Of a stretch of DNA of 32,170 nt, positions 18,072 to 25,927 are shown one piece after another (position 1 is the first letter of the stretch; every line of letters starts with the position of its first letter). This stretch comes from an uncultured Planctomycetaceae bacterium (GTDB taxonomy: Bacteria > Planctomycetota > Planctomycetia > Pirellulales > Pirellulaceae). Below the pieces are notes generated by a model. It searched no databases. It had not been told where the DNA came from and saw only the letters and a list, made by a program, of their open reading frames with translations. The stretch spans positions 1 through 32,170 of the forward strand of contig CAIPEB010000743.1 of assembly GCA_903863885.1 (NCBI GenBank). Direction: 5' to 3'. A program made the position numbers and the translations under genes.

Positions 18072-19535
18072 ATGCCCGCGCACCACTGGCATGTCGGCGT
18101 CAGACGTTGGGCGTATCGGCCGCGCAGGGGGATTGCTCTTGCGACGCTGGTCGTGATCCTGCTGATTGTGACGGCGATTGCAATTTCGGTCTGGCTGACG
18201 CTCCGGAGTTCAGCGGGACCGGCGACCGATAAACCGATCGTCCATGAGGTGATTCGCGGGCCTTACGAGTTCGTGGTCATCGAGAAAGGCGAAGTCGAGA
18301 GCGCCAACAACGCGGAGGTGCGCTGCGGTGTCCGCGCACGCACAGGCAGCGGAACATCGACGTCGATTGTCAAGCTCGTCCCGGAAGGCACCTGGGTGAA
18401 GAAAGGCGATTGGCTGATCACGTTCGATTCCTCGACGCTCGAACAGGAACGCCGGACGCAGCAGATCGCCGTGAATTCGCGCCAGGCAACGATGATCCAG
18501 GCCAAGGCGGCTTACGAAACGGCAGTCAAGTCGCTGGCGGAATACAGCGAAGGCACTTCCGGAGCACAGGCCAAGACGATCGACAACGAGATCGTCACGG
18601 CAAGCCAGGATTTGCACAAGATCGAGTTGTCCTACGATTCGACGAAGCGTCAGGCGGCTCGCGGTTCGGTCACCGTCCTGCAGCTGGACGGCGAGAAATT
18701 CCGCAAGGACGCGGCACGGAACGACCTCGACCTGGCCCGGCGAAAGATGACCGCATTGGAAGCCTACTCGAAACCGAAGATGCTCACGCAGCTGAGCAGC
18801 GACGTTAAAGCCCGCGAGGTCACTTATCGAAACGAGCAGGCCAGCTACGACGAGGAGATCTCGAAGCTCAAGGAGATCGACGATCAGATCGCCAAGTGTC
18901 AGGTCTACGCGCCGCAGGACGGGCAGGTCGTGTACGCTAATCTGGTCGATCACCACGGTTCGCGCGAGTTCGTGGTCGAAGCCGGCGCAATGGTGCGGGA
19001 GCGGCAGATACTGCTGAATCTGCCCGATCCGAAGCGGATGCAGATCCGCACAGAAATCGTCGAGACGCGAGTCAATCTCATCCACGAAGGCCAGCCCGTG
19101 GCAATCCGCATCGAAGCGATGGGAGACCGCGAACTGCAGGGCAAAGTCAAAAAAGTCAACAAATACGCGGATCCTTCGGATTTCTGGACCTCTTCCTCCA
19201 AACAGTTCGGAGCGCTCGTCGAAGTCATCGATCCGCCGCAGGAACTGCGAGTCGGCCTGACCGCCGAAGTCCGGATTCTCGTCGACCAGCTGGATAGCGC
19301 CCTGCAGGTGCCCGTCCAGGCGGTCTACGAACGCGACGGAAAGACCTATTGCCTGGTCCAGAGAGGCAAGAACTGGGACACACGGATGGTCGTGATCCGC
19401 TCGACGAACGACCGCATGGTCGCACTGGACGAAACCGAATCGGAGGCGATCCAACCAGGCGAGATGGTGGTCGTGAACCCCCGCGAACATGTCGAAAAAT
19501 TCGACGCAAGCCGGTTCTCGACTCCTCAGAGTTGA
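18072..19535 (+). CDS. HlyD-type membrane-fusion (periplasmic adaptor) protein
   Basis: A 487-residue inner-membrane adaptor. One N-terminal transmembrane segment at about residues 20-42 (IALATLVVILLIVTAIAISVW) is followed by a barrel/lipoyl half (VIEKGEVESANNAEVRC, VPEGTWVKKGDWLITFDSS). A long alpha-hairpin coiled coil (about 115-275) comes next, then the second lipoyl half (CQVYAPQDGQVVYA) and a beta-barrel domain (MQIRTEIVETRVNLIHEGQPVAI) ending LQVPVQAVYERDGKTYCLV. Such adaptors couple an ABC or RND pump to an outer-membrane channel; neither partner is adjacent. ATG 18072 fits the signal/anchor, with AAGGA about 8 nt upstream. It is followed after 27 nt by a fabG-type gene. Confidence 0.9.
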   Translation: MPAHHWHVGVRRWAYRPRRGIALATLVVILLIVTAIAISVWLTLRSSAGPATDKPIVHEVIRGPYEFVVIEKGEVESANNAEVRCGVRARTGSGTSTSIVKLVPEGTWVKKGDWLITFDSSTLEQERRTQQIAVNSRQATMIQAKAAYETAVKSLAEYSEGTSGAQAKTIDNEIVTASQDLHKIELSYDSTKRQAARGSVTVLQLDGEKFRKDAARNDLDLARRKMTALEAYSKPKMLTQLSSDVKAREVTYRNEQASYDEEISKLKEIDDQIAKCQVYAPQDGQVVYANLVDHHGSREFVVEAGAMVRERQILLNLPDPKRMQIRTEIVETRVNLIHEGQPVAIRIEAMGDRELQGKVKKVNKYADPSDFWTSSSKQFGALVEVIDPPQELRVGLTAEVRILVDQLDSALQVPVQAVYERDGKTYCLVQRGKNWDTRMVVIRSTNDRMVALDETESEAIQPGEMVVVNPREHVEKFDASRFSTPQS

Positions 19536-19562
19536 TCCCTGCAAACTGGAAGGACCGCGCCA

Positions 19563-20300
19563 ATGAGTGAACTCGGATTGCATGGCCGCGTGGCCCTGGT
19601 GACGGGTGGCAGTCGAGGCATCGGGCGCGCCGCCGCGATCGCGCTGGCAGGGTGCGGTGCCGAAGTGGCCGTCAATTTTCGGGAACGAACGTCGGACGCG
19701 CGCGAAGTCTGCGACGAGATCCGCTCGATCGGCGGCACACCGCTCCTGGCCCAGGCCGACGTTTCCCGGGCCGACGACGTGGCCCGTTTAGTGGAGTACG
19801 TCGAGCGGGAACTCGGGCCCGTTTCCATTCTGGTGAACAATGCAGGCATCACTCGCCCCGAACCTGTCGAGTGCATCACCGAGCAGAGTTGGGATGAAGT
19901 GCTGGCGGTCAATCTCAAGTCCGTATTCCTGGTGACTCAGGCCGTGCTCCCCGCGATGCGTGCTGCGCGCTGGGGACGGATCGTCAACCTGTCGTCGGTC
20001 GCCGCACAGACAGGCGGTGTCGTCGGCCCGCACTATGCGGCATCCAAAGCCGGCGTGCTTGGACTGACGCACTCTTACGCGTCGCTGCTGGCGAAAGAGA
20101 ACATCACCGTCAACGCGATCGCCCCAGCGCTGATCGACACCGAGATGGTGCGAAACAACCCGCGTGCAAGACCCGAACTCATTCCGCTGGGGCGGTTCGG
20201 CACGGCCCAGGAAGTCGCCGAGGTCGTGGTGCTCCTGGCATGCAACGGCTACATCACCGGCCAGACCTTCAATGTGAACGGCGGCTGGTGCATGAGCTGA
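19563..20300 (+). CDS. fabG: 3-oxoacyl-[acyl-carrier-protein] reductase-type SDR
   Basis: A 245-residue classical short-chain dehydrogenase, most like FabG, which reduces 3-oxoacyl-ACP with NADPH in fatty acid elongation. Seen: the cofactor motif VTGGSRGIGRAAAIALA, NNAGITRPEP (NNAG), the catalytic Ser in VNLSSVAAQTG, Tyr and Lys in HYAASKAGVLGL, NAIAPALIDTEM, and the end GQTFNVNGGW. AAGGA lies 7 nt before ATG 19563. It is 27 nt downstream of the HlyD-type gene, likely co-transcribed. No other fab gene is close, so it may serve another ketoreductase role (for example polyhydroxyalkanoate or polyketide); FabG is the safest family call. Confidence 0.88.
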   Translation: MSELGLHGRVALVTGGSRGIGRAAAIALAGCGAEVAVNFRERTSDAREVCDEIRSIGGTPLLAQADVSRADDVARLVEYVERELGPVSILVNNAGITRPEPVECITEQSWDEVLAVNLKSVFLVTQAVLPAMRAARWGRIVNLSSVAAQTGGVVGPHYAASKAGVLGLTHSYASLLAKENITVNAIAPALIDTEMVRNNPRARPELIPLGRFGTAQEVAEVVVLLACNGYITGQTFNVNGGWCMS

Positions 20301-20393
20301 CCTCGGCAGGTTTTCAACCGCTGAAGCACGGATCGGAGGCCGCGCCCCGCGCAGCGGCTGAGTCCAATCGGTGATTTGGCCCGATGCGGAGCC

Positions 20394-21584
20394 TTAATGG
20401 GGCGAAGGCGGGCCGATTTTCAGGAAGTTCCCGTAGCCGACGATGATCGTTGATCCAATGAGCACCGCCAGGCCGAGTGCGATCAGGATGTGGGTCCGCT
20501 TGCTGGTTCCCTTCCACTCGCGCAGTACCACCCCCCATAGCGTGCTGAAGATGATGATGCTGGCCATATGCAGCGTCCAACTGGAGAACTCGTATTTCCC
20601 CATCCGCGTCTGGCCCATGCTGTAGAAGAAGAACTGCAGGTACCAGGTCGTGCCGGCGATCGCCGAAAGAACATAATTGGCGAAGATGGGGACCGATTCG
20701 ATCTGCGCGGCGGCCGCGGCATCACGACCATTCGCATTCGTTCCGGCCAGTTCGTCGGCGTCCCATGTCACGACGCCTTCCGTCGCGCTGACTTCGGCGA
20801 CAACGCTCTTGCGCAGCGCCAGATACTCGTGTCCGCTGCGGTTCTTGACGTTCAGAATCAGGCACCAGATGAAGTTGGTCGTAAAGCCGCCCCAAAGAAC
20901 GACGACGAGGACCGGAAGATTCTGCCACAGATCAGCCCCGCCGTTCCTGGCCAACGACTCCTTCGCCAATTCGGCAATCGGCTTGCCCGCAGCCAGGCCG
21001 TACGCAAACGAAGCGCTCAGCACACCGGAAAACGTGGCGACCAGCAGCCCTTTGACGAAACTGAATTCCTCAATCGTCGCCTTCTTCTGTTCGGCAGTGA
21101 GTTCCCTTTCCTTGGACATGCCGGCCATTCCGCTGATCGCAATACCGGCAAGACATACGGCGACGCCGAACAGTATCACCTGGCCGGAAGGCTGGCGAAT
21201 AATGTCGTAGATCTCGCCGCTGAAGATCGGAGGCATGAGCGTGCCGAACGCCGCGCAATAGCCCAGCGCAATTGCCATCCCCAGCGCGATGCCGAGGTAC
21301 CGCATCGTCAGGCCGAAGGTCAGACCGCCCAGGCCCCACATTGCCCCGAAAACGTACGCCCACATCAGATTTTCCACCGGCGCCGCGCGGAGAATGTCCC
21401 AGAGCCCAGGCACCAGCAGCCATGCCAGCACGAGCGGTGCGATGATCCAACTGAAGAAGCCGCCAACCAGCCAGTAGGTCTCCCACGACCACTTCTTCAC
21501 GCCGCGATACGGGATGTAGAAACTGGCGGAAGCGAGTCCGCCCAGCCAATGAAAGAACACGCCCAGAAACGGATTGACATTCAT
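20394..21584 (-). CDS. rhaT: L-rhamnose/proton symporter-type transporter
   Basis: A 396-residue inner-membrane protein with about ten hydrophobic helices (for example GFFSWIIAPLVLAWLLVPG, VILFGVAVCLAGIAISGMAG). It matches the RhaT family: N-terminal GVFFHWLGGLASASFYIPY, GAMWGLGGLTFGLTMRYLG, and WYLQFFFYSMGQTRMG, closely similar to the E. coli block with WYLQFFFYAWG. It is longer than the E. coli protein by about 50 residues, mostly one extra hydrophilic loop (about residues 258-300, containing TWDADELAGTNANGRD) before that helix. AGAGGTGG lies about 7 nt upstream of ATG 21584. No rhamnose catabolic genes are near, so the substrate sugar is uncertain. Confidence 0.88.
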   Translation of the reverse strand: MNVNPFLGVFFHWLGGLASASFYIPYRGVKKWSWETYWLVGGFFSWIIAPLVLAWLLVPGLWDILRAAPVENLMWAYVFGAMWGLGGLTFGLTMRYLGIALGMAIALGYCAAFGTLMPPIFSGEIYDIIRQPSGQVILFGVAVCLAGIAISGMAGMSKERELTAEQKKATIEEFSFVKGLLVATFSGVLSASFAYGLAAGKPIAELAKESLARNGGADLWQNLPVLVVVLWGGFTTNFIWCLILNVKNRSGHEYLALRKSVVAEVSATEGVVTWDADELAGTNANGRDAAAAAQIESVPIFANYVLSAIAGTTWYLQFFFYSMGQTRMGKYEFSSWTLHMASIIIFSTLWGVVLREWKGTSKRTHILIALGLAVLIGSTIIVGYGNFLKIGPPSPH

Positions 21585-21960
21585 CGTTCAACCACCTCTT
21601 GGCCCCGCTCCGGCGAGAAGGCCTGCGCACGACCTTGCTCGGTCAGAAAGCGAGAGCAGACTCAGGATCCAGTGCTTTGCACACGCTCGTTGGCCTCACA
21701 TTATCTCCACCTCGATTGGCCCCGCAAGCTTATTCCAACGGCCAGGCCGCTAATCTCGCGGACGGGCTCGTTTCGGGTCGAATAATCCGAATCCCCCTCC
21801 ATCGAAGCGCGGCACAGCCGGAGATTCGGAACGGCTGGAGGCAAAAAATCGACATTTTCCGAGTTGAACGGTCGTGCAATAATCCGGAATATCTGGGAGG
21901 CAGCCGCGGATCAAACACGGATTTTCAAGGACTAGAGACAGTCCGAGGTTTGAGAGCAAC
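21585..21960. other. Divergent intergenic region (transporter / epimerase)
   Basis: No gene or RNA is recognisable. It must hold the promoters of both flanking genes, but I could not identify a convincing -35/-10 pair on either strand. The stretch 21840-21900 is relatively AT-rich (GTGCAATAATCCGG). Confidence 0.4.
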
Positions 21961-23079
21961 ATGGCAGGCAAGATTCTGGTAACCGGCGCAACGGGACTGG
22001 TCGGAAACAACGTCACGCGTAGGTTGATCGAGGGCGGATTGCGTCCCCGCGTACTCGTTCGAGGGGACGGGATTCCCGCGGCGCTGGCGGGACTGAACCT
22101 GGAACTGGTGCGAGGCGATATCTGCGACGCGGAATCGCTGCGTGCGGCGTTTGCCGGCATCGACTGCGTGATCCATTCGGCCGGATTCGTACACCTCGGG
22201 CGCAGCCACTTGGAACTGCACCGGTCCATTAATGTGGACGGCACCCGGAACGTGGCCGACGCAGCGATTGCCGCCAGAGCTCGCATGATCCACATTTCCA
22301 GCTGCGACGCAATTTCCGGCGGGACCGCCCGCCATCCGGCCGATGAAGATACGCCGCTGCGACCGCCGATCGCATGCAATTACGTCAGATCAAAACGGGC
22401 CGCTGAGCAGATCGTGCTCGAGCGGATCGGGCGGGGACTGGATGCTGTCATTATCAACCCCGGGTTCATGCTCGGCCCCTGGGATTGGAAGCCTTCGTCG
22501 GGAAGGATGATGCTCGAAGTTGCTCGGAACCGCTGCCTGCTGGCACCACGCGGTCACTTCAGTGTCTGCGATGTGCGCGATGTGGCTGACGGCATTATCG
22601 CAGCGATCGACAAAGCACCGTCTGGCCGACGCTACATCATGGCCGGCGAGACCCGATTGTACCTCGACGCCTGGCGTCTGTTCGCCAGCATCACCGGCGG
22701 ACGCCGGCCCTTGTTTCGCCCTGGTCCGGTGAACCTCTGGATCGGCGGGAAACTCGGAGATCTCCTGGGACGCCTCACGGGCCAAGAGCCCGATCTCAAT
22801 TCGGCTGCCATCGCTCTGGCCCGACAGCCCAAGTACTACTCCAGCCAGCGAGCCATCAGCGAACTCGGTTATCGGATTCGTCCGATTGCCGAGAGTGGAC
22901 GCGATGCGTGGGACTGGTTCGTGGCCCACGGATATGCCACGCCGGCCCGATCGGAACGCGACCGGCCTCGGACCGTCGCTTTCCGGCCATTTTCAGGCCG
23001 GTTCGCAATACTGCCTCTCATCCGGGCTGGTGCTAATCGCTCGCACGCAACCGCTGAGCGTCGCCTATCACCCCCCTGA
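21961..23079 (+). CDS. NAD-dependent epimerase/dehydratase family protein (extended SDR)
   Basis: A 372-residue Rossmann-fold enzyme of the extended SDR family. It has ILVTGATGLVGNNVTRRL at the N-terminus, LVRGDICDAESLRAA, NVDGTRNVADAA, a catalytic Ser region HISSCDAISGG, the Tyr-Lys pair in NYVRSKRAAE, and INPGFMLGPWD. It resembles dihydroflavonol-4-reductase-like and HpnA-like sugar-epimerase proteins; the substrate cannot be assigned. The family fold appears complete by about residue 322 (DWFVAHGYA). The remaining roughly 50 residues are Arg-rich and look like a poorly conserved tail. ATG 21961 starts exactly at the Rossmann motif. Confidence 0.85.
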   Translation: MAGKILVTGATGLVGNNVTRRLIEGGLRPRVLVRGDGIPAALAGLNLELVRGDICDAESLRAAFAGIDCVIHSAGFVHLGRSHLELHRSINVDGTRNVADAAIAARARMIHISSCDAISGGTARHPADEDTPLRPPIACNYVRSKRAAEQIVLERIGRGLDAVIINPGFMLGPWDWKPSSGRMMLEVARNRCLLAPRGHFSVCDVRDVADGIIAAIDKAPSGRRYIMAGETRLYLDAWRLFASITGGRRPLFRPGPVNLWIGGKLGDLLGRLTGQEPDLNSAAIALARQPKYYSSQRAISELGYRIRPIAESGRDAWDWFVAHGYATPARSERDRPRTVAFRPFSGRFAILPLIRAGANRSHATAERRLSPP

Positions 23080-23093
23080 AAGTATGCATCTAC

Positions 23094-23121
23094 TTGACGC
23101 TCACCCATCGATCGCTACACT
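23094..23121 (+). promoter_or_regulatory. Sigma-70-type promoter of the small exported protein gene
   Basis: TTGACG (23094-23099) and TACACT (23116-23121) are separated by 16 nt, each differing by one or two bases from consensus. Predicted transcription would start near 23128 and leave a leader of about 120 nt before the ATG at 23247. CCATCGA and TCGATGG in the leader could pair. Confidence 0.55.
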
Positions 23122-23246
23122 CCACGCACCTTACCCATTTGACGCCATCGATAAATCACCTCGCGTCGTGGTGGGTTCTCTGGTCGATGGTTAGATGAGG
23201 GCCGACTCGCACAGCCGGTCCTGACGGTCCGAAAGGAGTGTTTGGA

Positions 23247-23474
23247 ATGCAGAGATTCGCAATGGTGGCGGTCGTGATGCTGGCACTGGGGACATTCGCT
23301 CAGGTGGCGAGCGCCGACAGTGGTTCATGCCCGAACGGCCAATGCTCGCAGGTCAGTACGACCCGAGTGGTCCGCACGCCGCTCGTGAAGAAGACGCTTG
23401 TCAAGAAGACGGTCGCAAAGAAGTCCACGTCCAAGTTGTTCTCTGGCCGCCTGCTTGCCCGCCTCCGCGGTTGA
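23247..23474 (+). CDS. Small exported lysine-rich protein
   Basis: A 75-residue protein with no family I can name. It has a clear signal peptide (about 1-23, MQRFAMVAVVMLALGTFAQV then ASA). The mature part of about 52 residues has a two-Cys motif SCPNGQC, a basic repeat (LVKKTLVKKTVAKKS) and a basic end (LLARLRG); it is strongly cationic. AAAGGAG lies 8 nt before ATG 23247 (a GTG at 23238 overlaps that site and is rejected). A good promoter upstream and a strong hairpin 25 nt after the stop make it a self-contained, probably well-expressed unit. It may bind polyanions at the envelope, but that is only inferred from charge. Confidence 0.75.
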   Translation: MQRFAMVAVVMLALGTFAQVASADSGSCPNGQCSQVSTTRVVRTPLVKKTLVKKTVAKKSTSKLFSGRLLARLRG

Positions 23475-23499
23475 TATCAAACGGATTTGATGACAGACA

Positions 23500-23533
23500 A
23501 ACGCCACGTGCTCGCAACCGAGTGCGTGGCGTT
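23500..23533 (+). terminator. Stem-loop terminator after the small exported protein gene
   Basis: AACGCCACG (23500-23508) pairs with CGTGGCGTT (23525-23533). An inner CTCG/CGAG stem (23511-23514 / 23519-23522) closes on a CAAC loop, with a small TG/TG internal bulge. The following ATCGTTTCTT is only partly T-rich, so termination efficiency is uncertain. Confidence 0.65.
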
Positions 23534-23612
23534 GATCGTTTCTTGGCTGCACAGAAGAGCGGTGAGCACAGGGGGGAGATCACCGCCGGCCGAAACGCCA
23601 GAAAGAAGATAG

Positions 23613-23687
23613 TCGGGGCGCCGAGATTCGAACTCGGGACCTCCTGCTCCCAAAGCAGGCGCGCTAGCCAGACTGCGCTACGCCCCG
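23613..23687 (-). tRNA. tRNA-Pro (anticodon UGG)
   Basis: The minus strand gives a complete 75-nt cloverleaf. The acceptor stem is CGGGGCG/CGCCCCG with discriminator A; the D-arm region is TAGCGCAGTCTGGCTAGCGC; the anticodon stem-loop is CCTGC-TTTGGGA-GCAGG with anticodon TGG; and the T-arm is TCCCGAGTTCGAATCTCGG. The C1-G72 pair and TGG anticodon identify proline. CCA is not encoded (the next bases are CTA). Confidence 0.97.
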
Positions 23688-23992
23688 TGACTTGTCACAT
23701 CGATCTGACCGGGTGGCGGTCGTTGAGCGTCTAATGCTACTGACAGCGCCCGGATCGCACAAGGTCGTGGGTATCCGGAGTCCGGAAGGCAGACGGAATC
23801 CAACTTGCTGCCGCCTGCAGGAGTCTTTCCCCGCGCCGGTGTCACGTGATGCTCACCGCTATCTGGTGTGCCCGCGCTCGCGGCTAATGCGATTTCACTT
23901 TGCAGCCCTTCAACGCCGCGAGTTTGGCACACCCTCCAGATATTCCATCACCGGTTCTGTTGGTCTTACTGGCATCCGGCATCTCTCTTTTC
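23688..23992. other. Intergenic region between tRNA-Pro and the parB 3' end
   Basis: No convincing gene, hairpin or repeat. It should contain the tRNA promoter on the minus strand, but no clear hexamers are seen. The phrase GGTATCCGGAGTCCGGAAGG (23771-23790) is vaguely like the degenerate intergenic repeat but too short to call. Confidence 0.35.
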
Positions 23993-24970
23993 CTACGCCG
24001 CCTCGCGAGTCTTGCGATCTGCACTGCCGGTCAGCAACTCCCGCATCCGCTCGAACTCCTCGTGGTTTTGGAAGTGGATAACAATCCGACCGCGGCCGCG
24101 ACTCGACTGGCGGATTTCGACTTTGGTGCCGAGTGCCATGCGCAGTTCCTGCTGTAATGACGCAACCTGCTGGGTCGTGGTTCGCTTGGGACGCTTCGTT
24201 TTGACACCCACCACATCGGGAGGCGAATCTTCTTTGAAGACCATCTCCTGCACCTGGCGTTCCGTGTCGCGCACGCTCAGTCCCTCACGCTGGATCCGGT
24301 CGCTGAAGGCGATCTGCTCAGACTCGTTGCCCAAGGGCAACAGTGCCCGGGCGTGGCCGGCCGTGATGCCGCCCTTCCGCAAGGCATCGAGTACCGCCCC
24401 GGGCAGTTCGAGCAGCCGCATCAGATTTGCGATCGTCGATCGGTCGATCTTGATGCGCTGAGCCAACTCGTCCTGAGTGCACGAATGTTCATCAATATAT
24501 CGCTTGAAGGCCATCGCCTTCTCGATCGGATTGAGGTCCTTGCGTTGCACGTTCTCGACGATGGCCAACTCGGCAACCAGCCGATCATCGGCCTTGCGCA
24601 ACCGCGCAGGCACGGTGGGCCAGCCGGCGCGGATCGCGGCGCGCAGTCGTCGTTCGCCCGAGATCAACTGGTACCGGCCATTGACCTGTCGTACCAGAAC
24701 CGGCGCGAGCATCTCGTGCGATTTGAGGCTCTCCGCGAGCGATGCGATCTCCGATTCGTTGAATTCGCGCCGAGGCTGGAACGGATTGGCGTCGATCTCG
24801 TCTGCCTTCAAGTACAGCAGATCGGGCTGAGCCGCATTCGTGTCGGCCGCCCGAGCGCGCTGAGACGCCTCGCCGGCCAGCCCCGACTCGTCGAGCCCAG
24901 CAACTTCATCTTCAAGAGACGAACCCAGCAATGCCGCCAGTCCGCGTCCGAGTCGCTTTTCCCTAGTCAC
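23993..24970 (-). CDS. parB: Chromosome partitioning protein ParB
   Basis: Binds parS, spreads on DNA as a CTP-dependent clamp and works with ParA in chromosome segregation. The 325-residue product opens with basic MTREKRLGRGLAALLGSSL, as chromosomal ParB/Spo0J proteins do. Box I is ANPFQPRREF (about 61-70), the CTP-binding motif SGERRLRAA is at 104-112, ENVQRKDLNPIEKA at 140-152, a helix-turn-helix parS reader at about 165-187 (TQDELAQRIKIDRSTIANLM), and a C-terminal dimerisation part from about 270. The start is GTG 24970, inside the last codons of parA (8-nt overlap), with GGAGGTG upstream; longer in-frame starts lie within parA and are rejected. Cotranscribed with parA. Confidence 0.96.
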   Translation of the reverse strand: MTREKRLGRGLAALLGSSLEDEVAGLDESGLAGEASQRARAADTNAAQPDLLYLKADEIDANPFQPRREFNESEIASLAESLKSHEMLAPVLVRQVNGRYQLISGERRLRAAIRAGWPTVPARLRKADDRLVAELAIVENVQRKDLNPIEKAMAFKRYIDEHSCTQDELAQRIKIDRSTIANLMRLLELPGAVLDALRKGGITAGHARALLPLGNESEQIAFSDRIQREGLSVRDTERQVQEMVFKEDSPPDVVGVKTKRPKRTTTQQVASLQQELRMALGTKVEIRQSSRGRGRIVIHFQNHEEFERMRELLTGSADRKTREAA

Positions 24971-25706
24971 GATCCAGCACCTCCATGCACAATTCGATGT
25001 AAGCCCGCGAGCCGCGAGCGCGCGGGGCATATTCCAGAACCGACTGAGAGTGGCTCGGCGCTTCGGCCACCGCGACGTCGCGCGGCACCACCGTGTCGAA
25101 CACAATGCCTCCAAAGAAATCCCTCACGTCCTCCTCGACCTCGCGAGTCAGTTCGAGCGACGGATCGTACATGGTCAACACGATGCCGCCGAACTCGAGC
25201 CGGCCGGGCTTGCGCTTCATGATGCGCTTGATCACCTTGATCATCTCCGCCAGCCCCTCCATCGCGAAGTACTCGCATTGCAGCGGCATCACCACCTCGG
25301 TCGAAGCCGACAACGCGGTTTCGGTCATCGGCCCGAGCGAAGGCGGACAGTCGATCAACACGAAGTCGTAGACGCTCACTCCGCCGGCCAAGTGACGCTG
25401 AAGCACGGCCGTGTCGCCGGATTCGTCGCTCAGCGTCTCCACGTCCGCGAAACTGCGGCTGCCCGGCAGCAACTCCAAGCCGTCGTAACGCGTCTTGCGG
25501 AGTGCCTCGGTCAACGGCTTCTGCTCCACCAGCGGATGCCGCTGAGTCGGCTCGCAACCCAGACTGCTCGTCGCGTTGCACTGTGGATCAAAGTCAATCA
25601 GCAACGTTCGGCAACCGGCTTTCGCCAGCCCGACGGCCAGGTTCACGGAAGTCGTGGTCTTCCCCACGCCTCCCTTCTGATTGGCAATGCACAGAATCCG
25701 CGCCAC
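24963..25706 (-). CDS. parA: Chromosome partitioning ATPase ParA (Soj)
   Basis: A 247-residue small-type ParA/MinD ATPase that moves ParB-parS complexes over the nucleoid. It has the deviant Walker A KGGVGKTTTSVNLAVGL (11-27), Walker A' LLIDFDPQCNAT, Walker B VLIDCPPSLG, and the end IELCMEVL typical of Soj. The start is GTG 25706, with GGAAGGGG about 7 nt upstream and homology starting at the second residue (ARILCIANQ). An upstream ATG at 25913 is rejected, since it would run through a parS site and unrelated sequence. It overlaps parB by 8 nt; two parS sites lie about 100 and 185 nt upstream. Confidence 0.96.
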   Translation of the reverse strand: MARILCIANQKGGVGKTTTSVNLAVGLAKAGCRTLLIDFDPQCNATSSLGCEPTQRHPLVEQKPLTEALRKTRYDGLELLPGSRSFADVETLSDESGDTAVLQRHLAGGVSVYDFVLIDCPPSLGPMTETALSASTEVVMPLQCEYFAMEGLAEMIKVIKRIMKRKPGRLEFGGIVLTMYDPSLELTREVEEDVRDFFGGIVFDTVVPRDVAVAEAPSHSQSVLEYAPRARGSRAYIELCMEVLDRD

Positions 25707-25802
25707 GCGAGTCCCCTTCCCAAGGGCCGTTCCGGAAAGCGCGCGGATTCTATGAGAGGGTCGCAGAGCGTCAAATGGCAGTTTCAGCGGAGAGCGAGAA
25801 TC

Positions 25803-25818
25803 AGTTCCACGTGAAACC
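25803..25818. promoter_or_regulatory. parS-like site 1
   Basis: AGTTCCACGTGAAACC matches TGTTNCACGTGNAACA at 14 of 16 positions, including the whole CACGTG core and both half-site AA/TT pairs. It lies about 97 nt upstream of parA. Confidence 0.8.
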
Positions 25819-25888
25819 CGCAGGCAACCCAGCCGCCCCACGCAGCGAAACCAGCGCAGACACGCACAGTACCGCAAATCGCCTAATA

Positions 25889-25904
25889 TGTTCCACGTGG
25901 AACT
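25889..25904. promoter_or_regulatory. parS site 2
   Basis: TGTTCCACGTGGAACT matches TGTTNCACGTGNAACA at 15 of 16 positions. It is 86 bp centre-to-centre from site 1, between parA and the DUF1015 gene. Confidence 0.88.
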
Positions 25905-25927
25905 GCTGCTCACTGCAGCGGTGCGAG

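Noticed and set aside
18210-19583. 457-codon open frame on the minus strand opposite the HlyD-type gene
   Set aside because: Repetitive His/Asp/Arg-rich translation without motifs, fully antisense to a recognised adaptor protein.
25707-25913. 69-residue N-terminal extension of ParA
   Set aside because: It would run across parS-like site 1; ParA homology and a good ribosome site both point to GTG 25706.
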